This document shows, piece after piece, positions 15,105 to 23,727 of a stretch of 50,095 bases of DNA (the first letter of the stretch is position 1; the number at the start of each line of letters is the position of its first letter). A program made the translations under genes and the position numbers. The notes below the pieces were generated by a model that was not told the origin of the DNA, did not search any database, and saw nothing but the letters and a program-made list of their open reading frames with translations. Source of the DNA: Alteromonadaceae bacterium (GTDB taxonomy: Bacteria; Pseudomonadota; Gammaproteobacteria; Pseudomonadales; Oleiphilaceae); NCBI GenBank assembly GCA_013393545.1, contig JABXHG010000002.1, forward strand, positions 1-50,095. The letters are read 5' to 3'.

Positions 15105-15105
15105 A

Positions 15106-15143
15106 AAAGCCCCCGCGTCTGGTAGATGCGTGGGGGCTTTTTC
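15106..15143 (+). terminator. Rho-independent terminator after major tail gene
   Basis: AAGCCCCCGCGT pairs with GCGTGGGGGCTT, followed by a T-tract. A strong terminator that would separate MTP transcription from the connector genes, which have their own putative promoter at 15155. Confidence 0.9.
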
Positions 15144-15154
15144 ATGTCTGCCAC

Positions 15155-15176
15155 GTCACCTGGGAGAGGCACAATA
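15155..15176 (+). promoter_or_regulatory. Putative late promoter, leaderless start of head-tail adaptor
   Basis: GTCACC (15155-15160), 10 nt, ACAATA (15171-15176). Only CGGTT separates it from the ATG at 15182, so transcription would begin at or next to the start codon. The gene lacks a close Shine-Dalgarno, consistent with leaderless translation common in actinobacteria. Confidence 0.6.
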
Positions 15177-15181
15177 CGGTT

Positions 15182-15919
15182 ATGAGCAATTATGAATGGC
15201 CAGCCGATTTTAGCGTGTTGCCTACTGACCTGGATGACACCCAACAGTTAGTGTTAGAACAGTCCCTGGATGCAGCTGTGGCGGTGCTGTGGGCGCTTAC
15301 TGGGCGTTGGTATGGGGTTCAGGCTGTGGAGGCTAGACCCTGTTCCCCTGGGAGGTCTCCAGCGGGTATCCCCCTAGAGGTTGGCGGAGGATGGCAACCT
15401 GTCCTGGATGCTGGCACTGTGAGGAATGTGTCTGTCATGCCAGTATCATGCCGCGATAATGTTATTAACCTCCCTGGCCCTGTTGTGGAGGTTTTAGGCT
15501 GGGTTGTGGATGGGGATGAGATGGAACTGTCAGGCCTCCAGGTTTATGGTGATGCCATCATGCGGACAGCTGGAGGGGCATGGCCATCCCAAGATTTATC
15601 CCTCCCCTCCACAGAGCCTGGCACATGGGCTGTTAGGTATTTGCGTGGCCATATGCCACCACCTGGTGCGGCTCACATGGTGGGGTTATTGGCCAGGGAG
15701 TTTTACAACGGTGCCACTGGAGGCACATGCAGGTTGCCACGCAGGGTGACTAATGTGCAGCGGCAGGGCGTGACTGTTTCCATGGTTGATCCCACTGAGA
15801 TTTTTGACTCTGGAGCCACTGGCATCACTGAGGTGGATTTGTGGATTAAGTCAGTAAACCCCTACCGGCTACATGAGCCATCCAAAGTGTGGTCGCCAGA
15901 TTTATCCATCTGGGAATAA
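15182..15919 (+). CDS. Head-to-tail adaptor, 245 aa
   Basis: The N-terminus (YEWPADFSVLPTDLDDTQQLVLEQSLDAAVAVLWALTGRWYGVQ) followed by ARPC is characteristic of actinophage head-to-tail adaptors, which bind the portal ring. The middle is beta-rich and the C-terminus (ITEVDLWIKSVNPYRLHEPSKVWSPD) is also typical. It lies just after a terminator and a putative leaderless promoter. Confidence 0.82.
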   Translation: MSNYEWPADFSVLPTDLDDTQQLVLEQSLDAAVAVLWALTGRWYGVQAVEARPCSPGRSPAGIPLEVGGGWQPVLDAGTVRNVSVMPVSCRDNVINLPGPVVEVLGWVVDGDEMELSGLQVYGDAIMRTAGGAWPSQDLSLPSTEPGTWAVRYLRGHMPPPGAAHMVGLLAREFYNGATGGTCRLPRRVTNVQRQGVTVSMVDPTEIFDSGATGITEVDLWIKSVNPYRLHEPSKVWSPDLSIWE

Positions 15920-15946
15920 CCCAGGTTTCAAAGAGTTAGGAAGATT

Positions 15947-16462
15947 ATGCGAAGTGTTGTCCCGGCTGTTGGGTGTTTCATTGAGGCCATGAGGGAGGTG
16001 TTTTGCAACCCTGAGAAACCACCTCTGGGTGGGGCGGCTGAGGTTGTGGAGCACAGGCCTGGGGCGGATGTTCCTCTGGATAGACTCTGGGGGGATAACC
16101 CTGAATGCGGCGTGATGGTGTTTGTGAACGTGATTCGCATTTACCGTTCTAATGAGTTCCCTGGTGAGGTGGAAGAGGTTAGGCCATGTGGGGGTCAGCG
16201 TCATGCTGTTATCCAGCTGGGTGTGGCACGTTGTGTGTCCACCATGGGTGAGGATGGCTCTATTCCTGGGGCGGATGTGCTGGAGAGTGAGGCTCTGGTG
16301 GGTCTGGATGATGCTGACAGGCTGGAGGCAGCTGTGTGCATGGCTGTGAGGCAGGCTGAGAGGCGTGGGGTGATTAACCAGTCTGTGTGGACTGGTGTGG
16401 AGCCTAGTGGACCGGCTGGTGGTGCATTAGCATGGACATGTACGGTGACCGTTCAACTATAG
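15947..16462 (+). CDS. Head-tail connector protein, 171 aa
   Basis: The central strand segment ECGVMVFVNVIRIYRSNEFPGEVEEVRPCGGQRHAVIQLGVARCVS and the C-terminal helix LDDADRLEAAVCMAVRQAERRGVINQ match a connector gene that usually follows the adaptor in actinophages. It is probably a stopper or tail-terminator ring. Exact role is assigned by position only. The upstream AGTTAGGAAGATT provides the ribosome site. Confidence 0.72.
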   Translation: MRSVVPAVGCFIEAMREVFCNPEKPPLGGAAEVVEHRPGADVPLDRLWGDNPECGVMVFVNVIRIYRSNEFPGEVEEVRPCGGQRHAVIQLGVARCVSTMGEDGSIPGADVLESEALVGLDDADRLEAAVCMAVRQAERRGVINQSVWTGVEPSGPAGGALAWTCTVTVQL

Positions 16463-16479
16463 GTTTTTAGGAGTTTGTG

Positions 16480-16737
16480 ATGAGTGAAAATAAGACTACT
16501 GAGGCAACTGAGGCAACCGTCGCCTTTGATGAAACTGGCCAGGGTGAGGTCACTGAGGAACAGACACAGGACAAAAAGCCACGCCAGGCGCGTAAGACTA
16601 AACCAAAGATGATCACCATCCAGGGACGTATTGCAACCACGGAGCTGGCAGCTGGGGATGTGGTTGAGGTTGAGCGCACCCCAGTTATTGATAAGTTGCT
16701 CAAAGCTGGATTTGTGGAAGAGATTAAGGGGCAATAG
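16480..16737 (+). CDS. Small connector-region protein, 85 aa
   Basis: The N-terminal half is acidic and Thr-rich, followed by a basic patch (DKKPRQARKTKPK) and a small domain ending VERTPVIDKLLKAGFVEEIKG. ATG 16480 follows TAGGAGTTTGTG. It sits between the connector and a gp10-like gene. Probably a head-tail joining component, but no family is recognised. Confidence 0.65.
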   Translation: MSENKTTEATEATVAFDETGQGEVTEEQTQDKKPRQARKTKPKMITIQGRIATTELAAGDVVEVERTPVIDKLLKAGFVEEIKGQ

Positions 16738-16739
16738 TC

Positions 16740-17186
16740 ATGGCTAAGGGTCGTGCACAACTGGTGATTGACAACGCACAGATGAGGGCTGTGTTGACTG
16801 GTAGAAACTCGGCGGCTGTGCAGCTGGTGCAAAAAGCACAGAGGCAGACCCTTACCCGTGCCAAGATAACCTCCCCAGTTGACTCTGGTGCTCTGCGCAA
16901 CTCTCATGTGGCGGAACCTATTAAGGTCTCTGGGGATAAAGTAACCACTGAGATTAGCGTGGAGGGTGGAGCTAAACAGGATTACGCCATGTATGTGCAT
17001 GAGGGGACAAGGCCTCATGTGATTAAACCCCGGCGTAAAAAAGTGTTGTCCTGGAAAGGGCCGGAGGGGCGCGTGTTTGCCACGGCAGTGCACCACCCAG
17101 GCACAGAGCCACGGCCATGGTTGAGGAACGCTCTCCAGTCCACGGCACCTAAATTGGGGTTTATTGTAGACTCTAACGGTAAGTAA
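16740..17186 (+). CDS. HK97 gp10-like tail completion protein, 148 aa
   Basis: The pattern RAKITSPVDSGALRNS, then YAMYVHEGTRPHVIKPRRKKVLSW, then VFATAVHHPGTEPRPWLRNAL is the classic HK97-gp10-like fold, a neck or tail-completion protein. Length is normal. It precedes the tail chaperones, as expected. Confidence 0.82.
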   Translation: MAKGRAQLVIDNAQMRAVLTGRNSAAVQLVQKAQRQTLTRAKITSPVDSGALRNSHVAEPIKVSGDKVTTEISVEGGAKQDYAMYVHEGTRPHVIKPRRKKVLSWKGPEGRVFATAVHHPGTEPRPWLRNALQSTAPKLGFIVDSNGK

Positions 17187-17210
17187 GTTCCATCTATCTT
17201 TTAGGGAGTT

Positions 17211-17696
17211 ATGAGCATGGCTCAAAATGACGGCGCACAGGCTTTTCAGGCAGATGCAACAGGTGGTAAGACCATTGAGGAATTGCAGGCAGAGAACGAG
17301 AGTCTACGCCAACAGGCAGCCTCCATCCAGCCAGAGGTGTATGACCAAAATGGCCGCCTGGTGGAGGAAGAAACCAGCAATACGCCGGACGTTGATAAGG
17401 CAGAAACAGTGACGGCAGCTGGGGAGACTTTTAGATTCTTCCCACCTAAGACAACCGCTCTCATGGCTTTTGGTATGGGTGCCTCTAATAAGCGCAACGC
17501 ACAGATGCAGATGGCAGCCATGCAGCGTCTTTTGTCTTTTTCCCTGGTTGAGGAAGATTACGACAAGATGATGGATCTCATGTCAGACCCATCTGAGGAT
17601 TTTGATGCAGATGATATGGCTGACATTATTTCCGGTATTGCCCGCGCTGCGCAGGAAGCGCCAGAGGGTAAGGCACCTAAGAACGGCCCACGGTAG
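17211..17696 (+). CDS. Tail assembly chaperone, first gene (G-type), 161 aa
   Basis: The N-terminus has a coiled segment (TIEELQAENESLRQQ). The core FRFFPPKTTALMAFGMGASNKRNAQMQMAAMQRLLSFSLVEEDYDKMMDLMSDPSEDFDADDMADIISGIARAAQ is typical of siphovirus tail chaperones, which coat the tape measure during assembly. ATG 17217 is an alternative start with better spacing from AGGGAG. In many phages the two chaperone genes are joined by a -1 shift. Here the next gene is in the same frame beyond a single TAG (17694-17696). Confidence 0.82.
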   Translation: MSMAQNDGAQAFQADATGGKTIEELQAENESLRQQAASIQPEVYDQNGRLVEEETSNTPDVDKAETVTAAGETFRFFPPKTTALMAFGMGASNKRNAQMQMAAMQRLLSFSLVEEDYDKMMDLMSDPSEDFDADDMADIISGIARAAQEAPEGKAPKNGPR

Positions 17697-17702
17697 GTTG
17701 TA

Positions 17703-18221
17703 GTGGGGTCTATTGTTTTTGGCGGCACCCAGTTTTCACCCAAAGAGTTGGGGGCTGGAGCCGCCTTTTACGTGGCAGGTCTAAACACCAAAGACCAAGA
17801 GGAACAGCTGGATGCGATTTATTCCATCATTGTGCTGGCTGGTATTGACTGGGAGGAATGGTCGGATGCTGCGTTTAACGCGGATGAGACCATGCTGGAG
17901 ATGGTGGGGGAGATTTTAGAGATTTGGTCTGCCCGCCCCTGGCGCACCACTGTCATGCTGGCAACCACTACCGTCCACCAGTGGCACACTATCCGTGGCA
18001 GACTCATCCAAAAAGGCATCCCAGACCCTCTGAGACAGATTAGAACTCTCAACGCCCTGTTGGATGCTGTGGAGGCCATGCTTATGGAGGCTGCGGCCTC
18101 TCAGGGGGAGAAAGAGCTGAAAGAGTTGGAACGGCAGCTGTATCCACCACCAGCTGTGGGTGAGACACCTAAGGGCAATTGGTCTGATGATGCTCTGTTG
18201 GATATGTTCCCAGATGCCTAA
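17703..18221 (+). CDS. Tail assembly chaperone, second gene (T-type), 172 aa
   Basis: Position between the G-type chaperone and the tape measure, plus helical segments such as EEQLDAIYSIIVLAGIDWEEWSDAAFN and the C-terminal GNWSDDALLDMFPDA, identify the T part. It is in frame with the upstream gene and separated from it by TAG GTT GTA. It could be made by reinitiation at GTG 17703 (weak GGTAGG upstream) or by amber readthrough giving a G-T fusion. No out-of-frame slippery arrangement is possible with this geometry. Confidence 0.75.
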   Translation: MGSIVFGGTQFSPKELGAGAAFYVAGLNTKDQEEQLDAIYSIIVLAGIDWEEWSDAAFNADETMLEMVGEILEIWSARPWRTTVMLATTTVHQWHTIRGRLIQKGIPDPLRQIRTLNALLDAVEAMLMEAAASQGEKELKELERQLYPPPAVGETPKGNWSDDALLDMFPDA

Positions 18222-18228
18222 CTGAGGG

Positions 18229-18250
18229 TTCACCTGGCGGCGGTAATCTA
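18229..18250 (+). promoter_or_regulatory. Possible late promoter, leaderless start of tape measure
   Basis: TTCACC (18229-18234), 10 nt, AATCTA (18245-18250), 5 nt, ATG 18256. The distances match exactly those at 15155-15182, but the hexamers are weaker. The tape measure has no Shine-Dalgarno. Confidence 0.4.
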
Positions 18251-18255
18251 GCCGT

Positions 18256-21200
18256 ATGGCACAAGTTGGTAAGGCATCAATTGCGTTTGAGGCAGACACA
18301 TCACAGGTAACTGGTGAGCTAACCTCATCTATGCAAACAGCTCTGAAAGAGGTCTCCAGGGCTGTTGAAACCACTATGACCAAAGTGGAGGGGGACTTTG
18401 GTGGCGCTGGTGGAGCGCTGGCAGATGGTGTGGAGGATGGTGGCGCTAAAGCCACTAAGTCGGCTGAGTCTGCCTCTGGAAAGATTGCTGGAGCTTTTGA
18501 GAGGGCGGCATCTGAGTCTGCGGCAGCTCTGGATGGTGTTGATGGGGATGGGTTTGCTGGTGTGGCATCCCAGGCCTCCAGTGCGGCCTCCAGTGTCCAG
18601 TCATCTATCTCAGATGCGGCAGCTAGGGCGGCTGCGGCTCTGGATGATGTAGATGGTGACGCTTTTCATGGTGTTGCCTCAGATGCCTCCCAGGCATCCT
18701 CTACGATTGGGTCTAAGATTCCTGAGGCAGCCCGTAAGGCTAAAGAGTCCATCCAGGATATTGGTAGGAACGCTAAAAAGACCTGGGATGATGCTGAGGT
18801 CGGCGCGTTCAACTTTATGGGCACGTTGGGCAAAGTGGCTGGCGCTGCGGCAGCCCTGGCAGGCCCGGCTGTGGTGGTGCAAAAGGGTTGGGCACGTCTC
18901 ACATCCATTGATGAGGCGCGGGCTAAACTAACAGCCCTGGGAAACAGTGCTGGGGATGTTGAACTCATCATGGATAACGCCATGGAGTCTGTCACTGGTA
19001 CGGCTTTTGGCTTTGGTGATGCAGCTGGCCAGGCAGCTACTTTGGTGGCGGCTGGCATTGAACCTGGTGAGGAACTGGAGCGCATCCTGGGTTTGGTTGC
19101 TGACTCTGCGGCTGTGGCTGGTGTTGATCTCAATGAGATGGGTTCAATTTTCGGCAAAGTGGCTGCGGGTGGCAAACTCCAGGGTGAAGAGCTGGCACAG
19201 TTGCTGGATAGGCAGATTGGTCTTTTGCCTGTCCTATCTGAACAGTTTGGGGTTTCCTCAGATGAGATGAAAAAGATGATCTCTGACGGCAAAGTAGGGT
19301 TTGAGGATTTTGCTGAGGCCATGGAAACCATGATGGGTGGCGGCGCTGAAAAGATGGGTAAGACAGTCCGCGCATCTTTCCAGAACGTTGGCGCAGCAGC
19401 TGGCCGTTTGGGTGAGGCACTATTGATGCCCATTTTCCAGGCGGCACCTGGATTCCTGGCAGGTATTACCACGGGGCTGGGTAAGGCTACGGATGCCGTC
19501 AAGGTTGTCTCTGAGTGGTTTGCTGAGGGGTCTTTGACAGCTGACCTACTTAAAGCCTCATTTATTGGTCTGGGGTCTGCGGCTGTTATTGGTGTGCTGG
19601 TGGGCAACCTGGGTAAGTTGCAGGGCGCTATGTCAGCGGTTTTGGGAGGCCTTAAAGCTCTCAACGCTGGTTTCCTACTGACTGGCCCTGGTTTGATTAT
19701 TGCGGGCATCGTGGCTGTTGTGGCGGCGTTTGTGTTGCTGTGGCAGCACTCTGAGGGTTTTAGAGATTTTTGGATAGGTCTCTGGGATTCCATCATGAAC
19801 GCTGTTCAACCAGCTGTGGATTTCGTACAGGAAAAGTTTGAACTGGTGCGTGCAGCCTGGAATGAGCTTACGGCCGCATTTACTGGTGGGGATGATGGCT
19901 ATGGTGCTCTGTGGGATTTGATTGGTGGGGATAACGCAGAGACCCTAATCAATAAAGTTGCCGCCGTTGGTGAAACAATGCGGGATTTGTGGGATTTGAT
20001 TCAGGGTGTTGGTGACATCCTGTTCCGTGGTGATTTCTCATCCATGCCGTTTGGTATTGAGGAAGATTCCCCCATCGTGGGCATCCTGTTTACTGTTCGT
20101 GATGCAGTAATAGGTGTGTGGGATGCCCTAAAGGGTGCTGGGGAGTCTATTGGGTCATCCATCTGGCAAACCATGGTGAGTGTCTTTGAGGCTTTTGTGT
20201 CTATTGGCCAGGCTGTGTGGGAGGCGTTTAAGGCTATTGCGGGTGCGGTGTGGAACCTCATCCAGGCACTAGCCCCCATCCTGTTGCCTATTCTCAAAGT
20301 GGTGGGAGCCATCCTGGGTGGTGTCATCCTGGGTGCCATTTTCCTAGTCATTGGCGCATTGCATGCCATGTCGTGGGTGTGGCAGATGGTGGCTAAGGTC
20401 ATTGAGGTATTTGCCAAGGTCATTAGCTGGCTGGTGCAGAATATCCTGTCGCCTCTCATCCAGATTGTGGCTAAGGTTGCTGCGGTACTCATCAACGTGC
20501 TGGCTGGTGCGTTTACCTGGCTGAGTGAAAAGGTCTCTGCGTTTGTTGAGTGGGTGGGGCCAGCCCTGGCATCATTCTGGGATGGCATCACTGAGGCCTG
20601 GAGCACGGCTACGGAGTGGCTGGGTGAGTTGTTTGCGTCCCTCTGGGAGGGTTTGCAGACCGCCTGGGAGACTGTCGGCCAGCCTGTGGTGGACTTTGTG
20701 GTGGCAGCGTTTAGCATGCTGTGGGAGTCCATCCAGCTCATTGGCCGCCTGATTGGTGCCACGTTTGAGGTACTGTTTACCGCCCTGGGTAAGGCCTGGG
20801 AGGCCTGGGGGCAACCAGTTGTTGATTGGGTTGTCCAGGCTTTTGAGTGGATGGGTGAAAAGATACGTCTAGGGTTTGACCTACTGGTGGCAGGCTGGAA
20901 TGTGCTGTGGGGATGGATGCAGCTGGCCTGGGATACGGTTGGGCAACCTATTATTGATGGCATCGTGTGGGTTTTCCAGCACTTTTGGAATGGCCTCAAC
21001 ATCATCTTTGGCTGGCTCAAAGCTGGATGGCAGCTGGTGTGGGATGGGGTGCAGACTGTTTATAACAACGTCATCCTCCCAGTCATCAACTGGATTGTTG
21101 ATAAGTTCAACTGGCTGCGTGCCATGATTGACTATGCGCTGCGCTATGTGAAGTTTTATATAGACATGGCCGCCTTTAAGGTGCGCATGTTTTGGCATGA

Positions 21201-23721
21201 GTACGTGCAGCCAATGATTGACAACGTGGTGGATGGTTTCAACCGCATGTTGGACAAAATTAAGGGCTGGAAAGATAACGTTATCGGCTGGTTCTCGGAT
21301 GCTGGCTCATGGCTGGTTGATGCTGGTAAAAATATCGTCCAGGGTCTCATTGATGGCGCAACGTCACTGTTGTCCCGCCTGGGTGACTTTTTCCTGGATG
21401 CGTTGCCTGGCTGGGTGAAAGACCCATTTAAGAAAGCCCTGGGGATTCACTCCCCGTCTCGCGTGTTTGCTGAGTATGGCCAGAACATTGGCCAGGGTCT
21501 GGTTGATGGTGTCCAGTCCATGTCACAACAGGTGCAGGATGCCACCAGCGGCCTGGCAGCGGGTGCTCAGGATGGTTTCAATGCCTCTGTTGTCTCCCCA
21601 GTAATGGCAACCCCAGCGGCTACTGTGGCGGCACCTGGGGTGGACATGTCTGGCATGGCCTCCACGTTCCCAGGCCAGGTGGATGGTGTCATCGCCCCAG
21701 CCATGGAACAGATGGGGTCATCCATTGCAGGGGTTAAGGCTGGCACCATTGACCCAGCGCTGACTGGTATTGAAACCCACATGACTGGCGTGGGTAATAA
21801 TTTCCTACTGAACACCAGTGGAGTTATTAACCCAGCGGTGCAGGGCATGGGCATCAACCTGGCAAACACCAGGGCATCTGTGATTGACCCAGCCATGGCA
21901 GGGATTGAGTCTCACCTGGCAGCCATGTCTGGCAATTTCACCAGCAACATTGGCAGCATGATTAACCCAGCTGTTTCCTCAATGGGAACTCACCTCAATA
22001 ACGTCAAGGTGGGGATAATTGACCCAGCGTTCGCGGGCATCCGCTCTGGCCTGAGTTATGTTGTCAGTGCGTTTGCTAATGGTGCGCGTGATGTGGGTAT
22101 CCACATGCAGACCATGCGCAGGAATACGGCTGGCCCGGTTCGGTTCACCATGAACACTGTTTTCTCAGATGGCCTGGTGGACATGTGGAACGGAGTCTCT
22201 GACCTCATTGGCACCAAAAAGATGGCCAAAAAGTATGCCAGCTTCGCAACTGGTGGCATGATTCCTGGCCCATACACTCCAGGACGGGATACTCAGCGGT
22301 ACTTTAACCCGGCATCTGGGCATGTCCTAGACTTGTCTGGTGGAGAGCCTGTGTTGCGTCCTGAGGCTGGCAGGGCGTTAGGCTCTGACTGGGTTAATGG
22401 GATTAACGCTGCGGCTCGGATGGAGGGAGAAAAGGGTGTATCCAGATTCCTGGCTCACACCCAGCTGGCCTCTGGTGGCTACATCCCACAAACCCCAGTA
22501 TTTGGCGGCAGCGTTTCTAACATTGGACGGTCACATGAGGCGTTTATTGAAAAGCACTTTCCTGGTATCTTCCGCCTGACATCTGCCACCCGCCCAACGG
22601 CTGACAACCATGGCTCTGGGCGCGCAACAGACTGGCAAGACAGGAATGGCCAGGCAGCAACCCAGATGCCTACCGCTAACTCTAAGGCGCTGGCGCGGGC
22701 TATTGCTAAGGCTGTTCCTAACTCCCTGGAGCTGATTCACTGGCCTCTGGATGGCTGGCAGAACATCAAGAATGGCCGCCCGGCTAGTTATGATGCTGGC
22801 ACTAATGCTCAACATGCTAACCACGTCCACTGGGCGACAGCTGGCCCAATTGGTGCTGTGGGTGGTTTGGATTCCATTGATGTTAATTGGGATGTTGACT
22901 GGGGTGCGATGCTGCGGGAGATGGTCTCTGAGGATTTGAACCGCGTTAACAGTGCGGTGGCTGGGTTTAAGTCACCTGGGTTTGCTGGGCAGATTCCATC
23001 TAAGACCTGGACGGCTATGCGCGAGCCAGCTTTTAAGGCCATGGAAAAGTCCATGGAGGATTCCATGAAGTCTGTGGGAGCTGGCGGTGGTGCACAGCGC
23101 TGGCGCGGGCTGGCAATGCAGGCTTTGGCACGCCATGGGTATAACCCGGCTGATCATATTGAGGCTATGCTCCAGCAGATTCAGATTGAGTCTGGTGGTG
23201 ACCCTGGAGCGGTTAACCGTTGGGATTCCAACTGGTTGCGTGGCACACCATCTGGTGGTTTGTTGCAGGTTATTGAACCTACTTACCGCCGCGTCCGTAA
23301 TTCTTACCCTGAGGCGTTTAAGGGACTTCCAGATGACCACATGTTCCCACTGACTAACCTGACGGCTGGTGTGGGTGCTGTGCGTCAGGACTGGGGAGGC
23401 CCGGCTGGGCGCTGGCCTACCCGCGACGGCTACCACCAGGGCGGCCTGTTGCCTGAGGGTATGGGCATGTTCGCTAAGACCGCCCTGGGGCGTGAGCGTG
23501 TGTTGAGTCCACGGCAAACAGCGGCGTTTGAGGATTTGGTGGCTACTCTGGGGAGAGCTGAGATGCCACGGGTGCGGCCAGCTAATGAAACTGGGTTTAA
23601 CCCTGGTGGTGGTGGCAGCCTCAGGACTCGTGAGGTGCATGTGACCCAGAACATTTACAGTAATGATGCTAAGGGTGCGGCTGACCGTGCATCTGACCGG
23701 TTGACCTCGTTAATTATTTAG
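18256..23721 (+). CDS. Tape measure protein with two cell-wall-active domains, 1821 aa
   Basis: Residues 1-190 are Ala/Ser-rich coiled repeats (SESAAALDGVDGDGF and related units). About 190-430 is a phage tape-measure core (DEARAKLTALGNSAGDVELIMDNAMESVTGTAFGFGDAAGQAATLVAAGIEPG). Hydrophobic stretches at about 434-495 and 665-722 could enter the host membrane, followed by Trp-rich amphipathic repeats. About 1418-1530 resembles an ARB_07466/VanY-like peptidase fold: RLTSATRPTADNHGSGRATDW, LELIHWPLDGWQ, HANHVHWA. About 1614-1722 is a lytic transglycosylase-like domain (IEAMLQQIQIESGGDPGAVN, with Glu about 1645, then PSGGLLQVIEPTY). Length sets tail length, roughly 270 nm by the usual 1.5 Angstrom per residue rule. 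Confidence 0.93.
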   Translation: MAQVGKASIAFEADTSQVTGELTSSMQTALKEVSRAVETTMTKVEGDFGGAGGALADGVEDGGAKATKSAESASGKIAGAFERAASESAAALDGVDGDGFAGVASQASSAASSVQSSISDAAARAAAALDDVDGDAFHGVASDASQASSTIGSKIPEAARKAKESIQDIGRNAKKTWDDAEVGAFNFMGTLGKVAGAAAALAGPAVVVQKGWARLTSIDEARAKLTALGNSAGDVELIMDNAMESVTGTAFGFGDAAGQAATLVAAGIEPGEELERILGLVADSAAVAGVDLNEMGSIFGKVAAGGKLQGEELAQLLDRQIGLLPVLSEQFGVSSDEMKKMISDGKVGFEDFAEAMETMMGGGAEKMGKTVRASFQNVGAAAGRLGEALLMPIFQAAPGFLAGITTGLGKATDAVKVVSEWFAEGSLTADLLKASFIGLGSAAVIGVLVGNLGKLQGAMSAVLGGLKALNAGFLLTGPGLIIAGIVAVVAAFVLLWQHSEGFRDFWIGLWDSIMNAVQPAVDFVQEKFELVRAAWNELTAAFTGGDDGYGALWDLIGGDNAETLINKVAAVGETMRDLWDLIQGVGDILFRGDFSSMPFGIEEDSPIVGILFTVRDAVIGVWDALKGAGESIGSSIWQTMVSVFEAFVSIGQAVWEAFKAIAGAVWNLIQALAPILLPILKVVGAILGGVILGAIFLVIGALHAMSWVWQMVAKVIEVFAKVISWLVQNILSPLIQIVAKVAAVLINVLAGAFTWLSEKVSAFVEWVGPALASFWDGITEAWSTATEWLGELFASLWEGLQTAWETVGQPVVDFVVAAFSMLWESIQLIGRLIGATFEVLFTALGKAWEAWGQPVVDWVVQAFEWMGEKIRLGFDLLVAGWNVLWGWMQLAWDTVGQPIIDGIVWVFQHFWNGLNIIFGWLKAGWQLVWDGVQTVYNNVILPVINWIVDKFNWLRAMIDYALRYVKFYIDMAAFKVRMFWHEYVQPMIDNVVDGFNRMLDKIKGWKDNVIGWFSDAGSWLVDAGKNIVQGLIDGATSLLSRLGDFFLDALPGWVKDPFKKALGIHSPSRVFAEYGQNIGQGLVDGVQSMSQQVQDATSGLAAGAQDGFNASVVSPVMATPAATVAAPGVDMSGMASTFPGQVDGVIAPAMEQMGSSIAGVKAGTIDPALTGIETHMTGVGNNFLLNTSGVINPAVQGMGINLANTRASVIDPAMAGIESHLAAMSGNFTSNIGSMINPAVSSMGTHLNNVKVGIIDPAFAGIRSGLSYVVSAFANGARDVGIHMQTMRRNTAGPVRFTMNTVFSDGLVDMWNGVSDLIGTKKMAKKYASFATGGMIPGPYTPGRDTQRYFNPASGHVLDLSGGEPVLRPEAGRALGSDWVNGINAAARMEGEKGVSRFLAHTQLASGGYIPQTPVFGGSVSNIGRSHEAFIEKHFPGIFRLTSATRPTADNHGSGRATDWQDRNGQAATQMPTANSKALARAIAKAVPNSLELIHWPLDGWQNIKNGRPASYDAGTNAQHANHVHWATAGPIGAVGGLDSIDVNWDVDWGAMLREMVSEDLNRVNSAVAGFKSPGFAGQIPSKTWTAMREPAFKAMEKSMEDSMKSVGAGGGAQRWRGLAMQALARHGYNPADHIEAMLQQIQIESGGDPGAVNRWDSNWLRGTPSGGLLQVIEPTYRRVRNSYPEAFKGLPDDHMFPLTNLTAGVGAVRQDWGGPAGRWPTRDGYHQGGLLPEGMGMFAKTALGRERVLSPRQTAAFEDLVATLGRAEMPRVRPANETGFNPGGGGSLRTREVHVTQNIYSNDAKGAADRASDRLTSLII

Positions 23722-23727
23722 GAATAG

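Noticed and set aside
18666..19796. Long open frame of 376 codons on the minus strand inside the tape measure gene, and others such as 20001-21020
   Set aside because: They mirror the codon pattern of the tape measure gene, have low-complexity translations without family features, and no promoter or ribosome site. All supported genes are on the + strand.
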